From assembly GCA_024742655.1 (NCBI GenBank), contig JANSYB010000020.1:1-12242 (forward strand): a stretch of DNA of 12,242 bases. Reading direction: 5' to 3'. The DNA is from Paracoccaceae bacterium (GTDB lineage: Bacteria > Pseudomonadota > Alphaproteobacteria > Rhodobacterales > Rhodobacteraceae). The notes beneath the pieces are model-generated. The model did not search any database. It worked only from the letters and a program-made list of their open reading frames with translations, and was not told the origin of the DNA. The position numbers were made by a program, and so were the translations under genes. Shown here one piece after another: positions 1 to 7,022 of the stretch (positions are counted from its first letter, which is position 1; the number at the start of each line of letters is the position of its first letter).

Positions 1-1
1 G

Positions 2-1408
2 CTGATCCCCGAGGCCATCGCCTTTTCGATCATCGCGGGCGTGGACCCCAAGGTCGGGCTTTATGCCTCGTTCTCGATCGCGGTCATCACGGCGATCACG
101 GGCGGACGCCCGGGCATGATCTCGGCGGCGACGGCGGCGACAGCGGTGCTGATGGTCACGTTGGTGCGCGATCACGGGCTGGAATACCTTCTGGCTGCAA
201 CGGTGCTGGCCGGCCTGCTGCAGATCGGGGCGGGCCTGCTGAGGCTGGGCTATGTCATGCGCTTTGTCTCGAAATCGGTGATGACGGGTTTTGTCAACGC
301 GCTGGCGATCCTGATCTTCATGGCGCAGCTGCCCGAGCTTGATCCCACGAAGGTTCCGCCGCTGACCTATGCGCTGGTCGCCGCCGGGCTGGCGATCATC
401 TACCTTTTTCCGATGCTGACGCGGGCGATCCCGTCGCCGCTGGTCACGATCATCGTGCTGACGGTGCTGAGCGTGCTGATGGGCTGGGACGTGCGCACGG
501 TGGGCGACATGGGCGCCCTGCCCGACACCCTGCCCGTCTTCCTGATTCCGGATATCCCGCTGACCTTCGAGACCTTGTCGATCATCTTTCCCTACTCGGT
601 CGCCGTGGCCGTTGTGGGCCTGCTGGAAAGCCTGATGACACAGCAGATCGTCGATGACCTGACCGACACGTCCTCGAACCGCAACCAGGAATGCATAGGC
701 CAGGGCCTGGCCAATACCGCCACGGGCTTTATCGGTGGCATGGCGGGCTGCGCGATGATCGGGCAATCCATCATCAACGTGAAATCCGGTGGCCGCGGGC
801 GGCTGTCGTCTTTCGTGGCGGGCCTGTTCCTGCTGATCCTCGTGGTGGTCCTTGGCGATGTGGTGGCAATCATTCCGATGGCCGCGCTGGTGGCGATCAT
901 GATCATGGTGTCGATCGGGACGTTCTCGTGGTCGTCGATCAAGAACCTGCGCGAACATCCCAAGTCGTCCTCCATCGTGATGCTGGCGACGGTGTTCTTC
1001 GTGATCTACACCCACAATCTGGCCATCGGGGTTCTGGTGGGCGTACTGCTGTCGGGGCTGTTCTTTGCCTGGAAGATCGCGCAGCTGTTCCGCGTGCGGT
1101 CCGAGATCACGCCGGACGGCACCCACCGCACCTATCATATCGAGGGGCAACTGTTTTTCGCCTCGTCCGAGGATTTCATGAAGGCCTTCGATTTCAAGGA
1201 AGCGCCCGACAAGGTCACCCTCGATCTCAGCCGGGCGCACATCTGGGACATTTCTTCGGTTGCGGCGGTGGACATGGCCGTGCTCAAGTTCCGCCGCGAG
1301 GGGGCCGAGGTCGAGTTGATCGGGCTGAACGAAGCATCCGAAACCATCGTCGACAGGCTTGCCGTGCATGACAAGCCGGGCGCGATGGATCAGTTGATGG
1401 GCCATTGA
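2..1408 (+). CDS. SulP-family inorganic anion transporter with STAS domain (5' end outside the window)
   Basis: Inner-membrane secondary transporter of the SulP/SLC26 family, which carries sulfate, bicarbonate or other anions; the substrate cannot be read from the sequence. The frame is open to the left edge and begins in the typical segment [20 protein letters not shown], so the GTG at 41 is an internal codon. By family comparison some tens of N-terminal residues are missing. The 468 visible codons include the conserved [13 protein letters not shown] stretch, many hydrophobic membrane segments, and a cytoplasmic STAS domain over about the last 95 residues (strand [10 protein letters not shown], then [17 protein letters not shown]). 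A Usp gene follows after 15 bases, probably in the same operon. This pairing suggests stress- or energy-linked control of transport, which is inference. No frameshift is seen. Confidence 0.92.
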   Translation: MIPEAIAFSIIAGVDPKVGLYASFSIAVITAITGGRPGMISAATAATAVLMVTLVRDHGLEYLLAATVLAGLLQIGAGLLRLGYVMRFVSKSVMTGFVNALAILIFMAQLPELDPTKVPPLTYALVAAGLAIIYLFPMLTRAIPSPLVTIIVLTVLSVLMGWDVRTVGDMGALPDTLPVFLIPDIPLTFETLSIIFPYSVAVAVVGLLESLMTQQIVDDLTDTSSNRNQECIGQGLANTATGFIGGMAGCAMIGQSIINVKSGGRGRLSSFVAGLFLLILVVVLGDVVAIIPMAALVAIMIMVSIGTFSWSSIKNLREHPKSSSIVMLATVFFVIYTHNLAIGVLVGVLLSGLFFAWKIAQLFRVRSEITPDGTHRTYHIEGQLFFASSEDFMKAFDFKEAPDKVTLDLSRAHIWDISSVAAVDMAVLKFRREGAEVELIGLNEASETIVDRLAVHDKPGAMDQLMGH

Positions 1409-1423
1409 GGAAGGACCGGACCA

Positions 1424-2281
1424 ATGACAACGAACACACTGATCGCCCTCGTGGATGGCTCGGCCTATTCCGAAAGCGTCTGCCACCACGCGGCATGGAT
1501 CGCGGGGCGCAATGACTGGAAGGTCAAGGTCTACCACGTGATGGGGCGCCGCGACAGCGTCGAGAAACAGGACCTGTCCGGCGCGATCCGGCTGGGCGCG
1601 CGGACCGCGTTGCTGGAGCAATTGTCGGAAATGGACGCGGCCCGGGCCAAGCTGGCCCATGAGCATGGCCGCGCGATCCTCGAAGATGCCAAGTCGATCA
1701 TCGAGGGCGACGGCGCGATCACCGTGGAAACCCGGCTGCGGCAGGGCGACCTTGTCGAAACGGTCACCGCCAAGGAAGAACGCGGCGACATGATCGTGAT
1801 CGGCAAACGCGGCGAGGCCGCGGGGATGGCGATGGAGCATCTGGGCTCCAACCTCGAACGCATCGTGCGGGCCAGCCACAAACCCGTCTTTATCGCCAAC
1901 CGGGCCTTCAAGCCCGTCACCAGGGTGCTGGTGGCCTTTGACGGTGGGCCGTCCGCGCTCAAGGCGATCGACTATATCTCGCGCAGCCCGCTTTTCGCCG
2001 GTCTGGCGATCAGCCTTGTCTTTGCGGGCAAACAGACGCCGCAGATCGACAGTGCGCTCGACGCCGCCGCCGGTATCCTGCGGGCGGGCGGTTTCGAGGC
2101 CGATATCCTGATCGAGGCGGGCGAGCCGGAAAAGGTTCTGGCGCGCATCACGGCGCAGGGTGGGCATGAACTTCTGGTAATGGGGGCCTATGGGCACAGC
2201 CGCATCCGGTCGCTCATCATCGGGTCGACCACGACCGAGATGATCCGTTCATGCCGGGTGCCGATCCTGATCATGCGCTGA
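1424..2281 (+). CDS. Tandem-domain universal stress protein (UspA family)
   Basis: Cytoplasmic protein of 285 residues made of two UspA folds, about residues 3-158 and 166-285. The second fold carries the classical nucleotide-binding pattern G-2x-G-9x-G-S at residues 254-268 (GAYG then GS). The first has a slightly stretched version (GKRG at 127-130, GS at 141-142), so ATP binding is better supported for the C-terminal domain. The start is backed by a strong ribosome site (gaggaagga, 1407-1415) 8 bases before the ATG. It follows the SulP gene closely and is likely cotranscribed. Its stop lies 10 bases from the stop of the convergent LysR gene, with no convincing terminator between them. The exact role is unknown; in this family ATP-sensing modulation of partner proteins is common. 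Confidence 0.93.
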   Translation: MTTNTLIALVDGSAYSESVCHHAAWIAGRNDWKVKVYHVMGRRDSVEKQDLSGAIRLGARTALLEQLSEMDAARAKLAHEHGRAILEDAKSIIEGDGAITVETRLRQGDLVETVTAKEERGDMIVIGKRGEAAGMAMEHLGSNLERIVRASHKPVFIANRAFKPVTRVLVAFDGGPSALKAIDYISRSPLFAGLAISLVFAGKQTPQIDSALDAAAGILRAGGFEADILIEAGEPEKVLARITAQGGHELLVMGAYGHSRIRSLIIGSTTTEMIRSCRVPILIMR

Positions 2282-2291
2282 GCACCGCCGG

Positions 2292-3176
2292 TCAGAGCTG
2301 CGCCCAAAGCGCCGCCGCCGTGTCATCGAACCCGGCGGGGTTGGCGAAGGCGGAAATCGTCATGTCGGTGCTCAGTGCCGCATCGCCGATCTGGACGATA
2401 TCACCCCGGGCCAGTTCCGAAGCCACCGCCGTCTCCGGCATCCACGCGAACCCGCTGCCGGCCATCAGCCGCCGTTTGATCGCCTCGACCAGCCCGTCGA
2501 CATAGATCGTGGTTACATTCAGGGGCTGGTGGTTGACCGTGTTCTCGACCACGAGGCCGAGGAAACTGGATTGCTCATAGGCCAGGTACGGAATGGGCGG
2601 GCCGTCGCGCCGGGCCAGATCCCAGCCCATCGCCCGCACGGGCCCCGCCGCGGCCACCGGCAAAAGCCTGTCGATGGTCAGGTCCTTGCGCTCGAACGCG
2701 GTGTCGTCAATGGTGGGCGTCACGGTGTGGTGGGTGTAGCACAGCATGATGTCCACCGCCCCCTCCACCAGCAATTCGCAACAGGTGCTCAGCGAATCCG
2801 ACATCACCCGGGCGCGCAGGTCGGGAATGGTGCGCTGCAACGCTTCGATCCGCGAGGCCAGGAAATTCACCGAGATCGTGTGCAGCACCGAAAACCGGAT
2901 GAAGCGGCGGTCGCCGCGGTCCGCATCGCGAATCGTCTGGCGCGCCTCGGTCAGCTGCGACACCGCCGCAATCGCGATCGGCAGGAAGTTGCGACCCGAA
3001 TCGGTCAACTGCACCGGATAGGTCGCGCGGTTGATCAGGGGCAGTCCGACCCAGCTTTCCAGTGCCTTGATCCGACGGCTGAAGGCCGATTGCGTGATGT
3101 TTCTTTCATCAGCGGCCCGCGTGAAGCTTAAGGTTCGGGCAAGGCATTCGAAATCGCGCAGCCAATTGAGATCCAT
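2292..3176 (-). CDS. LysR-family transcriptional regulator, HypT (YjiE)-like
   Basis: DNA-binding regulator of 294 residues. The winged helix-turn-helix lies at about residues 3-62 (recognition part NITQSAFSRRIKALE), followed by a linker helix and a periplasmic-binding-like effector domain to the C-terminus. The stretches QSAFSRRIKALE and NRATYPVQLTDSG, and the C-terminal GFAWMPE, resemble E. coli HypT (hypochlorite-responsive) from memory; this is resemblance, not proof of function. I chose the ATG at 3174-3176 because the family begins MDLNWLRDFE and gagga lies just upstream; an in-frame start at 3230 would add 18 atypical residues. It is transcribed divergently from the ABC importer operon, the classic LysR arrangement, so that operon is its likely target, with autoregulation. 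Residues 132, 133 and 146 are cysteines in the effector domain. Confidence 0.92.
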   Translation of the reverse strand: MDLNWLRDFECLARTLSFTRAADERNITQSAFSRRIKALESWVGLPLINRATYPVQLTDSGRNFLPIAIAAVSQLTEARQTIRDADRGDRRFIRFSVLHTISVNFLASRIEALQRTIPDLRARVMSDSLSTCCELLVEGAVDIMLCYTHHTVTPTIDDTAFERKDLTIDRLLPVAAAGPVRAMGWDLARRDGPPIPYLAYEQSSFLGLVVENTVNHQPLNVTTIYVDGLVEAIKRRLMAGSGFAWMPETAVASELARGDIVQIGDAALSTDMTISAFANPAGFDDTAAALWAQL

Positions 3177-3212
3177 CTTGGTTTTCCTCTCGTGCCGTTG
3201 GGGGCCATGGGT

Positions 3213-3242
3213 ATCATATCCGCAATCCATGCAAATTCGGAA
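3213..3242 (-). promoter_or_regulatory. Candidate promoter of the LysR gene
   Basis: On the minus strand, TATGAT (3213-3218) matches the -10 consensus at five of six bases. A weak -35, TTCCGA (3237-3242), lies 18 bases upstream. Transcription would start near 3206, giving a leader of about 30 bases to the ATG at 3176. The -35 overlaps the ATTCGGAAT palindrome, which would fit autorepression. Confidence 0.42.
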
Positions 3243-3265
3243 TAGTTTGATGAAATGTTCGAATT
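3234..3265. promoter_or_regulatory. Candidate LysR operator: paired palindromes
   Basis: Two small palindromes, ATTCGGAAT (3235-3243) and TTCGAA (3258-3263), have centres about 21-22 bases apart, that is two helical turns. Their outer parts form a perfect inverted repeat, AATTCG (3234-3239) and CGAATT (3260-3265). The site lies between the two divergent genes, overlaps the candidate LysR -35, and sits just upstream of the candidate importer promoter. Spacing and position suit LysR tetramer binding. No clear textbook T-N11-A site was found. Confidence 0.4.
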
Positions 3266-3294
3266 GGCGGCGTGAAATCGTCTTGCACTAGTCT
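3264..3294 (+). promoter_or_regulatory. Candidate promoter of the ABC importer operon
   Basis: A -10-like TAGTCT (3289-3294) has TTGGCG (3264-3269) 19 bases upstream as a poor, widely spaced -35. Weak core elements are usual for LysR-activated promoters, and the palindrome pair ends at 3265, next to the -35. Alternatives using TTGCAC (3283) or TTGACC (3295) as -35 have no fitting -10. The exact start site is uncertain. Confidence 0.28.
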
Positions 3295-3304
3295 TTGACC
3301 ATGA

Positions 3305-3361
3305 CGGTCGCGCGCCACGCAGGCCTGCGACCGGCTGGACCAAGAGACGCCGTAACCGGCG
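3305..3361 (+). other. Structured leader of the ABC importer operon
   Basis: Between the candidate promoter and the binding-protein gene, two inverted repeats could fold in the mRNA. The first is a 7-bp stem CGGTCGC (3305-3311) / GCGACCG (3327-3333) with a 15-base loop; it overlaps a perfect 12-base DNA palindrome, CGCAGGCCTGCG (3318-3329). The second is a 5-bp stem CGCCG (3348-3352) / CGGCG (3357-3361) with a TAAC loop, ending ten bases before the Shine-Dalgarno sequence. I recognise no known riboswitch. Such stems also arise by chance in GC-rich DNA. Confidence 0.3.
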
Positions 3362-3383
3362 CGATCCAACAGAGGAGAGAACC

Positions 3384-4349
3384 ATGAAAGCCAAACTGAA
3401 ATCACTGGGCCTTGCCGCCGCGGTCAGCATCTTTGCGATGCCCGCACTGGCGGCCGAAGAGGTCAAGATCGGCGTGCCGTCCTGGACCGGCGCGCAGGCC
3501 ATCGCACACCTGCTGGGCGCGGTCGTCGAGATGCGCATCGGCGGCAAGGTCGAATACGTGCCGGGCAACAACGCGACGATTTTCCAGGCGATGGACCAGG
3601 GCAAGGGCGATATCGACGTGCATCCCGATGTCTGGCTGCCCAACCAGGAAAGCTTTACCAAGAAATACGTCGACGAGGCGGGCACCGTGACCCTGTCCTC
3701 GAACCCCTACGAGGGCAACCAGGGTTTCTGCGTCTCCAAGAATTTCGGCGAGGCCAACAACATCACCGATATCGCCGATCTGGGCCGCCCGGACGTGGCC
3801 GCCATGATGGACAGCGACGGCAACGGCAGGGGCGAAATGTGGATCGGCGCGCCCGGCTGGGCCTCGGCCAACGTCAACGAGGTCAAGGTGCGTGACTACG
3901 GCCTGATGGACTTCATCGAGCCGATCCGCGCCGAGGAGAGCGTCAAGACCGCGCGGGTCAAGGACTCCATCGCCAAGGGCGAGGGCTATGCCTTTTACTG
4001 CTACAAGCCGCATGCGGTCTGGTACATGTTCGATGTCAAAATGCTGACAGAGCCGACATATGATCCGGCCAAGTATGTCATGGTGCAGCCCTCGGACGAT
4101 CCAGATTGGTTCGACAAGTCGATGGTCGCCAGCAAGGACGCGCTGAAGGAAGTTCAGATCGCATGGTCGAACTCCCTGGCCGACCGCTCGCCCGCGATCG
4201 CGGAGTTCTTCAACCGGTTCGAACTGACCGCCGATGACGTCAGCAGCTTTGCCTACGAGATCAGTGGCAAGGGCCGCGACCCCGCAGAGGTCGCCCGCGA
4301 ATGGGTCGAGGCCAATACCGACCGCGTCGACGCGTGGCTGGGCCTGTGA
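3384..4349 (+). CDS. Periplasmic glycine betaine/proline-type ABC substrate-binding protein (ProX-like, OpuAC domain)
   Basis: Secreted ligand-capturing subunit of the importer encoded downstream; 321 residues. A Sec signal peptide is clear: basic MKAKLK, hydrophobic core, and PALA before a predicted cut between residues 23 and 24. The mature part is an OpuAC-type domain. W34 (PSWTG), W84 (DVWLP), W159 (APGWAS) and W213 (HAVWYMF), with nearby tyrosines 205 and 207, could build the aromatic cage that binds quaternary ammonium in this family. Residues 143-151 form an acidic loop DSDGNGRGE before GAPGW, as in E. coli ProX (DTNGDGKAD before the NPGW segment). C116 and C206 are the only cysteines in the mature chain. 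The start has a good ribosome site (agaggaga, 3371-3378). The ligand could be glycine betaine, proline betaine, choline or a relative; which one is unknown. Confidence 0.93.
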   Translation: MKAKLKSLGLAAAVSIFAMPALAAEEVKIGVPSWTGAQAIAHLLGAVVEMRIGGKVEYVPGNNATIFQAMDQGKGDIDVHPDVWLPNQESFTKKYVDEAGTVTLSSNPYEGNQGFCVSKNFGEANNITDIADLGRPDVAAMMDSDGNGRGEMWIGAPGWASANVNEVKVRDYGLMDFIEPIRAEESVKTARVKDSIAKGEGYAFYCYKPHAVWYMFDVKMLTEPTYDPAKYVMVQPSDDPDWFDKSMVASKDALKEVQIAWSNSLADRSPAIAEFFNRFELTADDVSSFAYEISGKGRDPAEVAREWVEANTDRVDAWLGL

Positions 4350-4395
4350 TCGGCTGAGCCGATGAAACCCCGCGGCACCGGTGCGCCGGTGCCGC
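4349..4395 (+). promoter_or_regulatory. Tandem intercistronic hairpins after the binding-protein gene
   Basis: Two inverted repeats fill the gap between the binding-protein and ATPase genes. The first, ATCGGC-TGA-GCCGAT (4349-4363), starts on the last base of the stop codon. The second is a perfect 10-bp stem, gcggcaccgg (4372-4381) / ccggtgccgc (4386-4395), with a TGCG loop. No T-run follows, so it is unlikely to be a full intrinsic terminator. In binding-protein operons such stems typically protect the upstream message from 3' decay or attenuate readthrough, giving excess binding protein over membrane subunits; that role is inferred here. Confidence 0.6.
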
Positions 4396-4428
4396 CCTTC
4401 AACGCCAGCCGCGGGGCAGACCCATCCG

Positions 4429-5484
4429 ATGACTGACGACACCGTCATAGAAATCTCGAATGTCTGGAAGATCTTCGGCGCACGGCCCCAGCAGGCGCTG
4501 CAGGCCATCCGCGACCGGGGGCTGGGCAAGGCCGAGGTGCTGGCCGAGTTCAACGCCGTGGTCGGCGTGGCCGATGTCAGCCTGAATGTGCGGCGCGGCG
4601 AGATCTTCTGCATCATGGGGCTGTCGGGCTCGGGCAAATCAACGCTGGTGCGCCATTTCAATCGCCTGCTGGAACCCACCGCGGGCAAGATCGAGATCGA
4701 GGGCACCGACGTGATGGCCCTTGGGCCCAAGCCACTGCAGGAGTTTCGCAACCGCAAGATCGGCATGGTCTTCCAGAATTTCGCACTGATGCCGCATCGC
4801 TCGGTGCTGGACAATGTCGCCATGCCCCTGGAAATCCGGCAGGTGGCCAAGAACGAACGGATGCGCCAGGCCGCCGCCATTCTCGATATCGTGGAGTTGG
4901 GCGCCTGGGGGGCCAAGTTCGCGCATGAACTGTCGGGCGGGATGCAACAGCGCGTGGGCCTTGCCCGGGCCCTGGCCGCCAATCCCGACGTTTTGCTGAT
5001 GGATGAACCTTTCTCGGCGCTCGACCCGCTGATCCGGCGGCAGTTGCAGGATGAATTCATCCGCCTCAGCAAGATCCTCAAGAAAACCACCGTCTTCATC
5101 ACCCATGACCTGGACGAGGCCGTGCGCATCGGGGACCGGATCGCCATCATGCGCGACGGGCAGATGGTGCAGATCGGCACCGCCGAGGATATCGTGATGC
5201 ACCCCGCCGATGATTACGTGGCCGATTTCGTGGCCGGTATCTCGCGGCTCAAGGTGGTGCGCGCCCATGCCGTCATGCAACCGATCGAGGCCCATGTCGC
5301 CACCCATGGCCCCCTTTCCGCCGACACCCCGCGCGTCGACGAATCCGAAACGCTCAGCAACCTCATCACCATGGCCATCGACAAGGACGGCGCGATCCTC
5401 GTCGAAGACAAGGGCGCGGATGTGGGCGTGATCACCCGGGCCGACCTGTTGCGCACGGTTATCGAAGGAACGGAAGTCTCATGA
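4429..5484 (+). CDS. ProV-type ABC transporter ATP-binding subunit with degenerate CBS tail
   Basis: Cytoplasmic ATPase of the importer, 351 residues. Walker A GLSGSGKST at 64-72, Q-loop Q116, signature LSGGM at 168-172, Walker B LLMDEP at 189-194 and H-loop H226 are all intact. The N-terminal segment WKIFGARPQQALQAIRDRGL is the ProV-specific lead-in found in glycine betaine/proline ATPases, which separates it from generic importers. After about residue 265 comes a tail that keeps only one recognisable CBS-like unit (about 305-345, DGAILVEDKGADVGVITRADL); CBS pairs in OpuA-type proteins sense ionic strength, so osmotic gating may be reduced or altered here. I chose the ATG at 4429, matching the family start. 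A GTG at 4381 is also in frame, but it lies inside the hairpin. The ribosome site is weak (ggggcag). The stop overlaps the permease start as ATGA. Confidence 0.94.
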   Translation: MTDDTVIEISNVWKIFGARPQQALQAIRDRGLGKAEVLAEFNAVVGVADVSLNVRRGEIFCIMGLSGSGKSTLVRHFNRLLEPTAGKIEIEGTDVMALGPKPLQEFRNRKIGMVFQNFALMPHRSVLDNVAMPLEIRQVAKNERMRQAAAILDIVELGAWGAKFAHELSGGMQQRVGLARALAANPDVLLMDEPFSALDPLIRRQLQDEFIRLSKILKKTTVFITHDLDEAVRIGDRIAIMRDGQMVQIGTAEDIVMHPADDYVADFVAGISRLKVVRAHAVMQPIEAHVATHGPLSADTPRVDESETLSNLITMAIDKDGAILVEDKGADVGVITRADLLRTVIEGTEVS

Positions 5485-7022
5485 CCGATAAAGCCGTGAA
5501 CCCGCTGGAAGATACCGATACCGACGCCGCCCGCGCCTATGCCGAGGAACGGCGCGAGAATATCCGCGCCTTCGTGCGCACCAACCCGGATTACTATATC
5601 CGCAATTTCGAAAAGATCGGCGCCTCGTCGCGGTTCACGCCCACCTTCAACCTGATGGCCGGGATTTTCGGGCCGATCTGGTTCGGGGCGCGCGGCCTGT
5701 GGTCCTGGGCCCTGCCCTTTCTGATCCTCGAGGCGCTCGGCTTCGTTCAGATCGCGCGCGGCCTCTTTGGTGATCTGGCCGCCGATGCCATGGCGCGGAT
5801 CGCATCGATCGAAAGCACGCTGGAGTTGCGCCGCCAGCAGCTTGCCGCGGCGATCGAGAACAATTCAGACAAGGTGGATGTCTACCGCCGCACCGTGGAA
5901 TCGCTGGAGGAAAACATCGGCGGCATCCGCGCCGAGGCCGAGGCACTGGCCGCCGAGGGGCCGATGATCGCGCTTACGGGGCTGGCGATCCTCATCGCGG
6001 TCAAGCTGGCGCAGGCCATCGTGGCCAACTGGGCGCTCGAGGCGCGGTTCTCCGAATGGCTGTCGGATCGTAGCGTCCGCTCGGGCATGCCGGTCAGCCA
6101 TATCGTGTTCAGCGCGGTGTTCATGGTGCTGATCGTCGCGGCCGCGATGTTGCATTACAGTTTCCCCGACCGGTTCTCGCTGCTCAGCGCCTTTCCCACC
6201 GATCCCGATATCCGCCTGACCAGCATCGACTGGGTGGAGGCGTTCTTCAACTGGGCGGTGATCAGCGGCGAGGCGCTGTTCGACGGGATCACCTATGTCA
6301 TCCGGCTGGTTCTGGATGCGCTGGAACTGGTCTTTGTCAGCACGCCCTGGATCGTGATCGCGTCGCTGATCGTGTTGCTGACATGGCTGACGGCGGGCGT
6401 GCGCATGGCGATCTACTCGGGCGCGTTCCTGGCCTATATGGGTCTGCTGGGGTTCTGGGAAAAGGCGATGACGACACTGGCCCTGCTGGGCACGGCGGCG
6501 TGCCTGTCCATCGCCATCGGCATTCCGTTGGGGATGTTCGCCGCGCGCCGCCCGCGGTTCTATCGCTTCATCCAGCCGATCATGGATTTCATGCAGACCA
6601 TGCCGGCCTTCGTGTTCATGATCCCGGTGATCGCGTTCTTCGGCACGGGCAAGCCCGCGGCGGTCGTGACCACGATGATCTTCGGCGGCACGCCCGTCGT
6701 GCGCCTGACCGTGCTGGGCCTGCGCGGTGTGCCTGACAGCGTGCGCGAGGCCGCCATCAGTTTCGGCGCCAACAAGTGGTACCTGCTGACCAAGGTGGAC
6801 CTGCCGCTGGCCAGCCCGTCGATCCGGGCGGGCATCAACCAGACGATCATGCTGTCGCTGGCGATGGTGGTCGTGGCCTCCCTGATCGGGGCCAAGGGGC
6901 TGGGCGAGGACGTGCTCGAGGCGCTGCAATACGCCAATGTCGGACAGGGTATCCTTGCCGGGTTCTCGATCCTGTTCTGTGCCATGATCCTTGACCGGAT
7001 CGTGCAGGGCGGACGCAAATGA
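5481..7022 (+). CDS. ProW-type ABC permease with N-terminal DUF2628-like domain and coiled-coil insert
   Basis: Membrane subunit of the importer, 513 residues against about 350 for E. coli ProW. The C-terminal part (about 285-510) is a standard binding-protein-dependent permease domain with the EAA loop at 423-442 (EAAISFGANKW, ending in LP), which docks on the ATPase. The N-terminal 200 residues are unusual. Residues 28-90 (YYIRNFEKIG, FNLMAGIFGPIWFGARGLW, then a membrane helix) resemble the DUF2628 family. Residues 101-160 are charged, helical and coiled-coil-like, and a second membrane helix follows at about 162-184. With a cytoplasmic N-terminus, the coiled coil would lie in the periplasm. 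Residues 206-226 form a third hydrophobic segment. ATGA overlaps at both ends (with the ATPase and with the hydrolase) indicate translational coupling. The permease role is firm; the function of the extension is unknown. Confidence 0.92.
   Translation: MTDKAVNPLEDTDTDAARAYAEERRENIRAFVRTNPDYYIRNFEKIGASSRFTPTFNLMAGIFGPIWFGARGLWSWALPFLILEALGFVQIARGLFGDLAADAMARIASIESTLELRRQQLAAAIENNSDKVDVYRRTVESLEENIGGIRAEAEALAAEGPMIALTGLAILIAVKLAQAIVANWALEARFSEWLSDRSVRSGMPVSHIVFSAVFMVLIVAAAMLHYSFPDRFSLLSAFPTDPDIRLTSIDWVEAFFNWAVISGEALFDGITYVIRLVLDALELVFVSTPWIVIASLIVLLTWLTAGVRMAIYSGAFLAYMGLLGFWEKAMTTLALLGTAACLSIAIGIPLGMFAARRPRFYRFIQPIMDFMQTMPAFVFMIPVIAFFGTGKPAAVVTTMIFGGTPVVRLTVLGLRGVPDSVREAAISFGANKWYLLTKVDLPLASPSIRAGINQTIMLSLAMVVVASLIGAKGLGEDVLEALQYANVGQGILAGFSILFCAMILDRIVQGGRK

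Noticed and set aside
691..1371. 226-codon frame inside the SulP gene, plus strand
   Set aside because: It is out of frame with the SulP coding sequence, which carries the family motifs through the same stretch; the product is R/G/H-rich without domains.
2275..2300. Possible bidirectional terminator between the convergent Usp and LysR genes
   Set aside because: Only a short bulged stem (CTG/CAG with ACC/GGT) can be drawn and there is no T-run on either strand.
3402..5180. 592-codon open frame on the minus strand across the binding-protein and ATPase genes
   Set aside because: Its product has no recognisable domain, it lies opposite two well-identified genes, and it crosses their junction. 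Long antisense frames are normal in such GC-rich DNA.
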